Below are positions 41,397-50,358 of a stretch of 64,000 nt of DNA, piece after piece (position 1 is the stretch's first letter; each line of letters begins with the position of its first letter). The DNA comes from Thelephora terrestris (Eukaryota > Basidiomycota > Agaricomycetes > Thelephorales > Thelephoraceae): positions 1,860,001-1,924,000 of the forward strand of contig WIUZ02000004.1 in assembly GCA_015956445.1 (NCBI GenBank), given 5' to 3'. The position numbers were made by a program, and so were the translations under genes. The notes below the pieces were generated by a model, which saw only the letters and a list, made by a program, of their open reading frames with translations, did no database searches and was not told the origin of the DNA.

Positions 41397-42887
41397 ATGG
41401 TCGCTATCAACGGACGTGAAGTCATCAGTCGCGCCGTCGGCGTTCTCAACACTCAGTACCGCTGTCTCGGCGAATTCTTCTTCGGCAGGCCCACAACCCT
41501 CAGCCGTTCTCGTTCCTTCGTTTCTTCTAACCTCAAGCGACCTATCCCCAAAGCTACTGCTCCCCCGCTTTCGACGGCCCGGGCTGAGGTCACACCGAGT
41601 GGCCAGGTTTCCAGACGACGTAAACACGGTCGCGTGGAACCGAAGGGGTACAACGACCTCGCAAGGGATAACTCCACCCTCTTCATCCCCGGTGGCTTTC
41701 GCAAGGAACGCCCGAAGAAACAGCCCACCCGAGTCAAGGCTCGCGCCCCTGAAGTGAACGACGAACCGATCGACTGCGATCCCGAGAGTTGCGGCGAAGA
41801 GGGACAATGGGCAGACCGCGATATGACCGTAGAGGAGCAGGTATTGGTCATGAGGGGACTCAACGACCTTATCCTTCAAAAAAGGGCCCTTGAGAAGCAA
41901 TTCAATGTCAAGGCGGCCTCCGGGAGGGTCAAGCCTCAGACCGCAGAAAGGAAGGCGGGATCGAAGAAGGAGACGAAGGGGGTGGATAAGTTGCGGGAGC
42001 CGGAGCAGAAGGGAAGTGAGATGAATAGGAGCAGTACCTGGAAGGACCAGAGATTGGCTCAGCTCGAGAAGGAGAAGGAGGATATCAAAGGCCGATTGGC
42101 TCGCGAAAGGATCGAACGGCAGCATTCCAGATACCACAGGAAGCTCGAGGAGCAGCAGCGAAGACGCGAATCCGAGGAACATTGGAAGCAGCTGAGGGAG
42201 AAGGATGCCAAATCCGCTGCCCTGCGCGAGGGACACTTGAAACGGGAGAACGTTTTGTTGCAAGGGGACCTCCAGTTCAAGCACGAGGCCTACTTGAGGG
42301 CTTGTAACGAGAGGGAGAAGGAGAGGAAAGAGAGGGAAGAGGAGCGACACAAGCGCCTTCGTGCTGAAGAGGACGTCCGCCAATGGAAGGAGTTGATGGA
42401 GCAGTATTTCCCCGGAGGCCAGCTGCCGCAGCAGCAGTCCCGCCCCCAGCAACACCGGTACCAGTATCAGTCTCAGTCCCAATCCCGGTCCCGGTCTGTG
42501 CAGAACCAGCCACCTTCCCCCCAGGCTCAGTTCGAGCTCTACAATAAGAAGTGGGAGGTCCTTCGATCCGGCATCGACATCGACGGGACCACCAAGGTCC
42601 ACCTCATCAGCTTCTCCCAGATCCCTTGGCCGGTAATCGATATGGGCCCTGGGAATCTCGAACCAAGCACTATCCTACCCGACCACGTTGTGAAGTTCTT
42701 CCTACACCCCCTTCGCGGAGAGGGGAAGAGCAGGAAGTCGATCGCGAAGGACGAGCTCAGAAAGTGGCATTCTGATAAGTTCGACCGTATCGTTCTTTCC
42801 AAGGTCCGTGAGGAAGATAAGCGTGCCGCGGCTGAAGTGGCTGGGATGATTGCCAGGGTCTTGACCGATATGAAGAACTTCAGCTAG
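41397..42887 (+). CDS. Coiled-coil protein with J-domain-like C-terminus (496 aa)
   Basis: Single exon. N-terminus MVAINGREVISRAVGVLNTQ. A long charged coiled coil (about residues 200-345: QLEKEKEDIKGRLARERIE and others) precedes a Gln/Arg-rich linker. The last 120 residues resemble the basidiomycete domain related to the J-like end of NF-kappa-B-inhibitor-like protein 1: VVKFFLHPLRGEGKSRKSI ... LRKWHSDKFDRIVLSKVREE. The HPD motif expected of a working J domain is HSD here, so Hsp70 stimulation is doubtful. The 465-aa frame antisense to it is a composition shadow. Confidence 0.75.
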   Translation: MVAINGREVISRAVGVLNTQYRCLGEFFFGRPTTLSRSRSFVSSNLKRPIPKATAPPLSTARAEVTPSGQVSRRRKHGRVEPKGYNDLARDNSTLFIPGGFRKERPKKQPTRVKARAPEVNDEPIDCDPESCGEEGQWADRDMTVEEQVLVMRGLNDLILQKRALEKQFNVKAASGRVKPQTAERKAGSKKETKGVDKLREPEQKGSEMNRSSTWKDQRLAQLEKEKEDIKGRLARERIERQHSRYHRKLEEQQRRRESEEHWKQLREKDAKSAALREGHLKRENVLLQGDLQFKHEAYLRACNEREKERKEREEERHKRLRAEEDVRQWKELMEQYFPGGQLPQQQSRPQQHRYQYQSQSQSRSRSVQNQPPSPQAQFELYNKKWEVLRSGIDIDGTTKVHLISFSQIPWPVIDMGPGNLEPSTILPDHVVKFFLHPLRGEGKSRKSIAKDELRKWHSDKFDRIVLSKVREEDKRAAAEVAGMIARVLTDMKNFS

Positions 42888-43105
42888 GGAATTTCTTTTT
42901 CACTTTTGCCGGGCCCTCCCTTCTCGGTATGTCCGTTTCATGACTGCCTTTCCACATTATGTTCCCCCCCTTTCTATGCGTTCACCTCAAGCTTAGCTCG
43001 CTCGAGCAGCTCCTATGTTTGCACAAGTTATGTCATTCCTCTTTCCTATGACTTTGTCGCCCGTCTGTGTGCAAAAATTAGTGTATAAGGCTGAACTGTA
43101 ATGAA

Positions 43106-43834
43106 TTAAGCAATCGTCTCTTTTCCCGCCGCTTTGTCAAGGCCCTCCCGTTCCCGTCTCATCTTCGTGAGTTCTCTCAGCCAAGTAACATCCCTAACGA
43201 CCTTCCCTTCCCTCGCGCGTTGCCTCCTCTTGTTCAAATGCAACCAGTCCTCACCAACCCCGACCTCAACACCAAACACGGGTTTCTTCTTTTTGGGTTC
43301 AAGGGGAGGCGGTGGTCGCGCTGTCATTCTCCATAACCAAACGTCTGTTATGGTCGGTAACAAGCTTGCCTTGGCCTTCCGAGCGGATTTGCTCATCGTG
43401 GCTAAACGGTGCTGTTTCTCTTCGTCGGAGAGGGATTTTGTAGTGTGAAACTTCTCAATTTCTTGAATCTTGTCGCTCATGTGCGGAAGCACGACGGCCT
43501 TGAGGTACCTGAAGGGAGCACAAACACCCGGAAGGTCAGCTTCGGAACTCGGAGTCATGCCCAACACGCACCTTACGGAACGAATGGCATTGTCAGGATG
43601 AGGGGGGGTGGGAGGGGGTTTGAGCACGACGCCACGTTTCCTTATGGATTTCTGGGGTTTCTGAGTAGAAGCAATGACAGTGGGTGGTTCAGGGTACTCT
43701 CGACCGGTTTCGCGCCGAACTGCCTCCTCGTAAATTTGTTTAGTGGTCAATGGCGAGGGGCTGTCCCCCAGAATCGAGCGAACGAGTCGTATCGCTGCTC
43801 TTTCTGGAGTTGACTTCCAGGCGTTGAGAGCCAT
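43106..43834 (-). CDS. Basic protein of unknown function (221 aa)
   Basis: Exons 43834-43572 and 43508-43106. Starts MALNAWKSTPERAAIRLVRS. Early part has ILGDSPSPLTTKQIYEEAVR, resembling a small winged-helix-like element; then NAIRSVRYLKAVVLPHM across the splice, and a strongly basic C-terminus (GVEVGVGEDWLHLNKRRQRA ... TKMRREREGLDKAAGK). The composition (basic, short, helical end) would fit a mitochondrial ribosomal or RNA-associated protein, but this is inference only. An upstream in-frame ATG would extend the protein across the intergenic region and is less likely. Confidence 0.6.
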   Translation of the reverse strand: MALNAWKSTPERAAIRLVRSILGDSPSPLTTKQIYEEAVRRETGREYPEPPTVIASTQKPQKSIRKRGVVLKPPPTPPHPDNAIRSVRCVLGMTPSSEADLPGVCAPFRYLKAVVLPHMSDKIQEIEKFHTTKSLSDEEKQHRLATMSKSARKAKASLLPTITDVWLWRMTARPPPPLEPKKKKPVFGVEVGVGEDWLHLNKRRQRAREGKVVRDVTWLRELTKMRREREGLDKAAGKETIA

Positions 43835-43973
43835 GGGAAAAGAACGAGCTGGCGGACTCGGAGTGAACGGAAGTGATGTCCTTCCGGATTTGGAACACAT
43901 CATCCCGGACCCAGAGTCGGGATTTTCGTACGGAACGGACTCGTGTATTTCGACATGAACAGTAAGGATACAG

Positions 43974-44120
43974 AGAGTGCGTTGCACTCTAGCACTATTA
44001 ATAGGGCTACAAAACCGAAGCACAGCTTCGGTACTCAGGTATTCCTGAGTTCTGTAAAAATTACAGTAAGTTGAGAATAATTTACTTATTCTGCTCCGGC
44101 AAGGAGCGGGTACAACCCGT
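43974..44120. repeat. Array of eight back-to-back short inverted repeats
   Basis: Stems seen directly: AGAGTGC/GCACTCT (43974-43990, loop 3); AGCaCTATT/AATAGgGCT (43991-44008, one mismatch); ACCGAAGC/GCTTCGGT (44014-44032, loop 3); ACTCAGG/CCTGAGT (44033-44050, loop 4); CTGTAA/TTACAG (44052-44066, loop 3); AGAATAA/TTATTCT (44074-44092, loop 5); GCTCC/GGAGC (44093-44107, loop 5); CGGGT/ACCCG (44107-44119, loop 3). The last three lie over the final codons and the stop of the DcpS gene; the others lie in its 3' flank. No known element recognised. Confidence 0.85.
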
Positions 44121-45255
44121 GTTGTTCGCCGAGGCCGTAAGTGAAGGTCATGCGTTCAACGATAGAGGGGCCGTCATCGGGGTCTAACTCAAGCTTTGCT
44201 CTGGTATTAGAAAATCCATTTGAGCAGACTATAGATCACACGTACGAGGGAGATGATGTCATCGAGAAGGTGCGCTTGGCCGACAGCCATACCGAACCCC
44301 ATAGAATGGTTAGCATTCACAATGTGAATATGGAACTGATCTGGACAGCACTGGTCAGTAGAGAGTGGTTGCAGGTGGCGAAGTTATGGGGCGTACAATA
44401 TGAGGGCTGGTAGTGGATGTACATCCTCAAAGATACGTCCTTCCCGTCGTTCTTCCAACGAGCGTTGACGATCCTCGTCGCTTCATCCTTGATGTTTTTC
44501 AAAACTGGAACGTGCACTTTCCTAAGATCGCGGAGACTCTTGACTGTGTTGGTGGTGCACAGAGCGAGGAGATATAGATCAGACACAGTCTCAAGGTTCC
44601 ACTTCATATCCGGTATGATCAAGTATCCAAACGGGCCGGTGTCGTCGCGGTGAAGGACTTTCTCCCCCTCCTTCTTGCCTGAAATGATATCGTCGAGCCA
44701 TTTGGTTCGAGAAGGAGGGAAGGAAGCGATGAATGGTTTCACCACGCGTTCGTAGATCTCTGGCGTCTCTCGGACGAGAAAGTTATCCTGCTTGGTATAC
44801 TGCGATTGATTGATGGCATCAACGGAAATGGCGCGGTGCGAGGCGTTGGAACACAAACTTTACGGATGTGAAGCTCTGTCGCGGGGAAGATAACGTTTAT
44901 CTTGACATCTCGAACGGACTTGAGGCGACCGAAGTACCAGGAGTACTAAGACAGGCTCATCAGAGGATACTTCCAGACCTGAAGGAATTTACGACGAACG
45001 ATGTCGTTGAGGTCGATCTTTTCAACATCGTGAACGATCTGAGCGAATTCTTCCGCCGAGGATTCAGGTAAAGCGAGTTTTTCTATCCTGATGATCGCTG
45101 GTTCATGGACACCCTCTGCGTTCGGAAGGGTCCCCAAGAACGAGATTGCGTGCGTTACCGAATCTAAAGACAGATCCTCAGAACCAGTGTATGTGTGGAC
45201 CAATCTACTAACCCTGATTCAAAATCCGCTCAAACTTGAAGGCTCCCAAGTCCAT
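44086..45255 (-). CDS. DCS1: Scavenger mRNA decapping enzyme DcpS/Dcs1
   Basis: HIT-family pyrophosphatase that hydrolyses the m7GpppN left after 3'-5' mRNA decay. Begins at 45255 with MDLGAFKFERILNQDSVTHA and SFLGTLPNAEGVHEPAIIRI. Middle: YSWYFGRLKSVRDVKINVIF, NFLVRETPEIYERVVKPFIA, KWLDDIISGKKEGEKVLHRD, LIIPDMKWNLETVSDLYLLA, SLRDLRKVHVPVLKNIKDEA. Catalytic HIT motif YQFHIHIVNANH at about 44315-44335, then GFGMAVGQAHLLDDII. The last exon ends FTYGLGEQHGLYPLLAGAE at the stop 44088-44086. Seven or so exons; the last acceptor (aaag) is set by the frame. Its final codons sit inside the inverted-repeat array. Confidence 0.93.
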
Positions 45256-45436
45256 CGATCGTCGCTGGTGAGGGTGAAGCCTGAAGGCCGGGACGTGGGG
45301 CCGTAAATCTCTTATCACATGACCGAAACACGCGCTGTTTGCGCTTGTTTATCTCGTGGGTTCATTTGGTGCAATCGTTGTTGGAAGCAGATTGAAAGCA
45401 AACTCCCCGCCAACCTCGAGGCCAGTTGTACCCGGC

Positions 45437-48400
45437 ATGACTACGCGCAGAACAAGAAGCGCGCGAGCGCAGGCGAAGTCAGAGTCCGGTTCTGGGCTTT
45501 TGAGTCCCCCTTCTAGCACTGGCGACAAAGCCGGTGATCAGGATGCTGCTGGGCCTAGTTCGGTGATGATCAGCCCGCCCCCAGAGAAGGATGAGGTGCG
45601 GTTACTGGTGTTCACGTTCACCTAATATCTGTGTCTTATCTCCGTATGTTTTTGCGCTTCTAGTCATCTGGTACGCTCGTGCTCACAATGTGTATTGTCC
45701 CATACATTAATTACGAGGAATTTAAACAGTCTTCGTCGAGCTACCCCCTCCAAAATACGCCTCAAAGCGGAAGAGACTAGCCTCTGCGTCCGTACTACTA
45801 ACCGGCGACTCTTCCAATACCACCACAGGCGAACCATCTACCCCCAATCCAAAAGCGTGCAAACAATCACGGCGAAGTAAATCCCCACTTTCATCTGACG
45901 AAGACCCAGGCTCCCCCGTTCACGACTCCCCGACTAAAAAGTCTCCTCATACCTCAAACCCTCAGGCTGATTACATTCTCCCTGGTCCCTCATACGCGCG
46001 ACACGTCCTTACAGCCAGAAACCGGCGGTCGATTACTCCCATACCTCTGTACGAACCTCCGACCGATCGCTTCAACTCACCCCGCGAAATTACCGTTGAG
46101 CCCCCCAGTTCGCAGAAGAAGAAACTCCGACAGACTAAGAAGAAAGGGAAACAACTAAAACTACAGATCAAAGAGGAACCTCCTGAAATCGACCTCAAAG
46201 CCCCGATCCCTCCTCCTTCACCCACCGATGATCCTCTTTTACTCTGTGGACCTCCCAGGAGCAGTAGAGCGAGATCACTGCCGAAGCAATCGAGAGGAAC
46301 ATCTCCTGTACAACACCTTGAATCCCACGAGAAGACCCCACCTCCCCTCGACGAGCCTCAGACCCTGCCCACTTCCAGTCCATGGAGCGAGGTCGACGTA
46401 AACAATGTTGATTTACCTCCCATGCCCTTGTCTTCCGATTCCATGACGCCCGATCCCCCTGAAGAGCCAGCGTGGCAGGAAGGTCCTTCAGGGTGGACTG
46501 AATCGTCCGATAACGAAGGGCCGATGTTCGATCAAGAGGGAGAGTACACTGGGAAGTTCACTTCCTACGTGGTTCCCACGAAACCTGATCCCCCAACGAC
46601 AATCCAGAGGGAACGTCAAGAAGCTTGGGGTCGTCCAATTAGTCCGTTCCCTTATACTACGAACCGTACATCACGGTGGTCCTCACCGCTTACACCCGCA
46701 GAAACCCAAGAGGAGTCACAAACTGAGACGAAGGAAGAGCCAAGGGAGCAGCCGGCGCTAGACGTCGCTGATCTGGGGGTGGCGCCCCACGATGCTGAGG
46801 GGGATAAGTTGTTTGGCTCAGACAGGAATCTTACCGCCGAAGAGACGATTGATTCGCCGAACGCTGCTGCGATTCGTCAGGTATTAATCCCAGCTTCCGT
46901 TCAGCCAATGTTCAACTTCGACGGCCTATCGTCCCCGGACCACAGTTACGAGACGCCAGTCCGTCCTCCAAAGGAGAAACCTGTACCGTTTGTTACGTTA
47001 TTTCCTAGTAGGTCGTCTGCCACGAGCAGCTCAAGAGCTCCGAAGATTCAATTTCCCCCGCCACAACGCTCGTTTATCTTCAGTAGCCCCGCTCGCGACG
47101 TCGCAGAGCCGGAACGGGATGAGGAAAGCTTTGTCGATCGCGCACTATCGCAGGCTCCGGAAGACGGCGATGAAGACAAGAACCCCACACAGCTTTCTCA
47201 ACGAGTACCCCATTTACAACGGCTCGATGCTACGGAAGAAGACACAGATGAGGAAGAGGACGAGGGTGTGATCGACCTCGGTGTGGTCAAGATCAGCAGC
47301 GAGGATCCTATGGCTGCTGCCAAGGCCGCTGCTATTCTAAAACTGGTGAAGCGTAGCCTGCTTGTAGTGAACAGCCCACTGATGCCTTGGAACAGCATGA
47401 TTACGACCTCGTCAAACGCGCGCACAGACGGAAGCTCCTCGCGTCAGGGATCTCGAAAGCGTCACCACGTCGAGGTTCCGTGTGTAGTTCACGGGACGGC
47501 TCTTTCGTTAGGCCGATCAGTCCTGCAGCAATGCCTGATCTTATCCGAGAAGCTGAATCCGAGTTGGAGAAGTCGTTCAGTGGCGGTTACCGATTCGCGA
47601 CCCCCATACGGGCGGACCTCTCGGCGGCGTCCACTTCACTTTCGCGATACATTGATCCAAGTCGTTTGTTTGATCCAACTGGGCCGAGAGAATGGGAGAA
47701 GAACGATTGGAAGATCTTGGACGCCTGTTTTACTGATGAGCGGATGGATACAGCGGAGAGGATTGGTATGGCTGAGGGGTCCCTGGCAGATGTGACGGAT
47801 ATTCGGTTGGACGATGTTGTGAACCGATTTGTGGAGGTCGTTGGTGGGGACAGTGTTCTTGCTAATTTGGGGCCTTCTTGGGCGAGGTTAGTACGCCTTT
47901 CCGTCATTTGAAGGGCATCTGATCGACGCCTGATGCAGAAAGGATATCTTGAGACGAACTCGCGCTTTGGAAAGGAAGCAAAGAGCGGGCAAGGGTGCGC
48001 CCGGGACACCCCGTCGTTCTCACACACCATTCTCCGAGATGTCAGGACACATGGAAGTTCCAGACTTTACACCTATCGGACCTCGGCGGGTTGCTGACAG
48101 ATTGGAAGGAGGGGGCTCCAGGCTGCCTGCAACGTTACTGGCGCCGCGGTACTCCCATCTTATGGATGAGGCCATCGCAATTAGCAAAGGCGCCGGTAGC
48201 GAGCCTTCAGGGTCATCGGGGGCCACCGCCAAGGCTCCACCAGATTCGCCGAGTCTGTTTAGACGGCTAACATCCCCGTTATTCTCCTATCTTCCCCTCC
48301 TGTCCAAAGTTGCATCTGAGGAACCCTCCAGGGACCAAGATAAATCCGGCCTTCCGTTGCCCCCGCCAGAACTATTCGAAAAGGAGCGTGATCCAATCGT

Positions 48401-48755
48401 GACTCCCGTACCAAAGGTCCCTCCAAAACCCGCACACCCGAAGGAGCAGGTGGAACTTCACCCTGTTCCCCTAAAGCCCTCTATGATTCCTAAACCAAAG
48501 ACGCAGCCCAAGCGGCTCGTCGAGCTTCGGCCTGCACTATCGAAGCCTGAGCCTGTACCGATCACAAAGAGTTTAATGAAGGAGAGGAGAGACAGCGGTG
48601 GGAGCGTGAAGGAGCTAGTGAAGAGTTTCGAGACGCTTGATGAGAGCGTCTCAAGCTTGAGGTCATCAACGAGGAGCGTCAACGAGTGGAGAGTCGAGAG
48701 CCTTGGGGCTGGTTCCAGAGGCGAGGGGAGTAGCAAGCCCCAGTGGAAACCGTGA
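45437..48755 (+). CDS. Large disordered protein with conserved-looking C-terminal segment (1029 aa)
   Basis: Exons: 45437-45595, a 7-nt micro-exon 45664-45670, 45730-47345, 47396-47886 and 47939-48755. Starts MTTRRTRSARAQAKSESGSG. Mostly Pro/Ser/Glu-rich and low-complexity, with SP sites. A more ordered block spans the last two junctions: HDYDLVKRAHRRKLLASGIS, REWEKNDWKILDACFTDERM, DIRLDDVVNRFVEVVGGDSV and PSWARKDILRRTRALERKQR. I do not recognise the family. The Arg/Lys-rich start may be a nuclear signal. Divergent from DcpS across 181 bp. Confidence 0.7.
45664..45670 (+). other. 7-nt micro-exon (tcatctg)
   Basis: Lies between introns 45596-45663 (gtgcgg...ttctag) and 45671-45729 (gtacgc...aaacag). 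It yields E-SS-VFVELPPPKY; without it the large exon 3 would be read out of frame. Confidence 0.65.
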
Positions 48756-49100
48756 TTTTTCTCGCGTTTACGAGTGTCTGGTGGATTTATAATGGTCCGT
48801 TTTCCTTGATTCCTTTCTCTTCATCTTTACCGGATGTGTCATTATATTTTCGGATATCTACCGTATTGTTTTTCCTCTTTTCTTGTAGTGACCTTAGTTG
48901 GGCGCATGCGTTATTTGAAATAATCGCTCCACACATAATTTTTACTATGAGAGGCCAGCGGCTTGCATTCTCTTGCATTCCGAGCGATTTTTGATCGGGG
49001 ATCGAGCCTCTGAGGTGGAAGCAGCCGTGCGAAACGGAACAAACCACGTCTCATCCGCACCGCACACTCTCTTCCGAAACACCCTCCCCCTTCTCCCACA
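48756..49100. other. Intergenic, no gene seen
   Basis: 345 bp holding the 3' flank of the large disordered protein gene and the promoter and pyrimidine-rich leader (ctctcttccgaaacaccctcccccttctcccaca region) of BUD13. Confidence 0.55.
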
Positions 49101-50164
49101 ATGTCGACGTCAATGAAAGCCTACCTGGCCGAGAAATACATGACCGGTCCCAAAGCTGACGCGATCCTGGCTCGCACGACTGCCAAGAAGAAAAAGCGAA
49201 AGGCTGGCAACTCCAACTCTAATCCCACCGCGTCTGGTTCTGGGGCTGGTCCTTCTGGATTGATCGTGGACGACGACGCTTCGTTCGTCCCCCCTCCAAA
49301 GGATGAGGACGAGGACGATCTCGAGGACGCTCTTGTCGTCAAAGACCGAAGTTTCAAGCGACGCAAGGTCGACGATGACCTACCGTCAACTTCAGCCGGC
49401 CAGAGGGGGACCACGAAATCTGGTGGTGGGTGGACGACGATCCAAGAAGGTGACCAAGAGGACGACGGTTCACCACCTCCCACCGCGGACGAATTGCCGC
49501 AAATTGCGGCCGTCGTACAAGACGCGGCGCCGTCCGCGGTATCGGGTGGTCTCCTGACGAAGGCCCAACTTCGTAAGAAGCTTGGTCCAAAATCCACAAG
49601 AGAGGGGAAAGGTTCAGAAGACGCGGAAGCGGTCGCGCGTCAGCAGGAGACGGTGTATCGTGACGCGTCTGGTCGGAAGATCGACATGAAGGCGGAAATG
49701 GCGGAGGCTGCGCGACGGAAGCGGGAAGCGGAGGAGAAAGAGGCGAAGAAGATGGAGTGGGGGAAGGGGTTGGTTCAGCGGGAGGAGAAGGAGCAGGAGA
49801 GGACGTTGATGGAGAAGGAGAGGCACAAGGGATTCGCGAGACGTGCAGACGATGCAGAGCTGAACGAAGAACTCAAGGCAAAGGAGTTGTGGAATGACCC
49901 TGCTGCCGCTTTCATAACCGTAAGTCTTGTCTACTTTACTCCTTCAAATCTCTCACAGCCAGACAGAAGAAACGGAGCAAAGGCCCGCGGAGACCGGAAT
50001 ACACGGGTCCGACACCTCCGCCAAACCGGTTCGGGATCAAACCCGGATATCGATGGGATGGTGTCGATCGAAGCACCGGCTTTGAACAGAAATACTTTCA
50101 ACGTCAGAACGAACGGAAACGGCAGGGAGCTGAAAGTTATTCTTGGAGCGTTGACGACATGTAG
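49101..50164 (+). CDS. BUD13: Pre-mRNA splicing factor BUD13/Cwc26 (338 aa)
   Basis: Subunit of the RES complex (with Snu17 and Pml1), which acts on the activated spliceosome in splicing and pre-mRNA retention. Exons 49101-49919 and 49967-50164. Starts [20 protein letters not shown]; basic and acidic low-complexity middle; then conserved blocks [20 protein letters not shown] and [21 protein letters not shown]-terminal signature [40 protein letters not shown] and SYSWSVDDM. The acceptor is the second AG (49966), since the nearer one breaks the frame. A longer read-through frame to 50357 is an artefact of not splicing. Confidence 0.94.
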
Positions 50165-50358
50165 AATGACTTTTCATATATATGGACGAGTGTATGTACA
50201 AGCCGTACAGCGGAATTTTCGACTGAAGGCCTCATGGCCTCTTCAAGAAATGGCGAAAGAGAGGCAGGAAAGAAAATACTTTACAAAAATTGGTCGACAG
50301 CAGAGAATCAAATTGAGCGGAGAACAGTGGGATAAATTAGAGGCAGGACGGCAGTGAA

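Noticed and set aside
41205-42602. A 465-aa open frame on the minus strand
   Set aside because: It lies entirely antisense to the coiled-coil gene at 41397-42887, whose charged Glu/Lys/Arg codons produce a Leu/Pro-rich mirror frame. No domain, no splice signals, no ATG context.
49920-50357. Read-through of the BUD13 first exon to 50357
   Set aside because: The spliced second exon restores the exact BUD13 C-terminal signature; the read-through frame has none.
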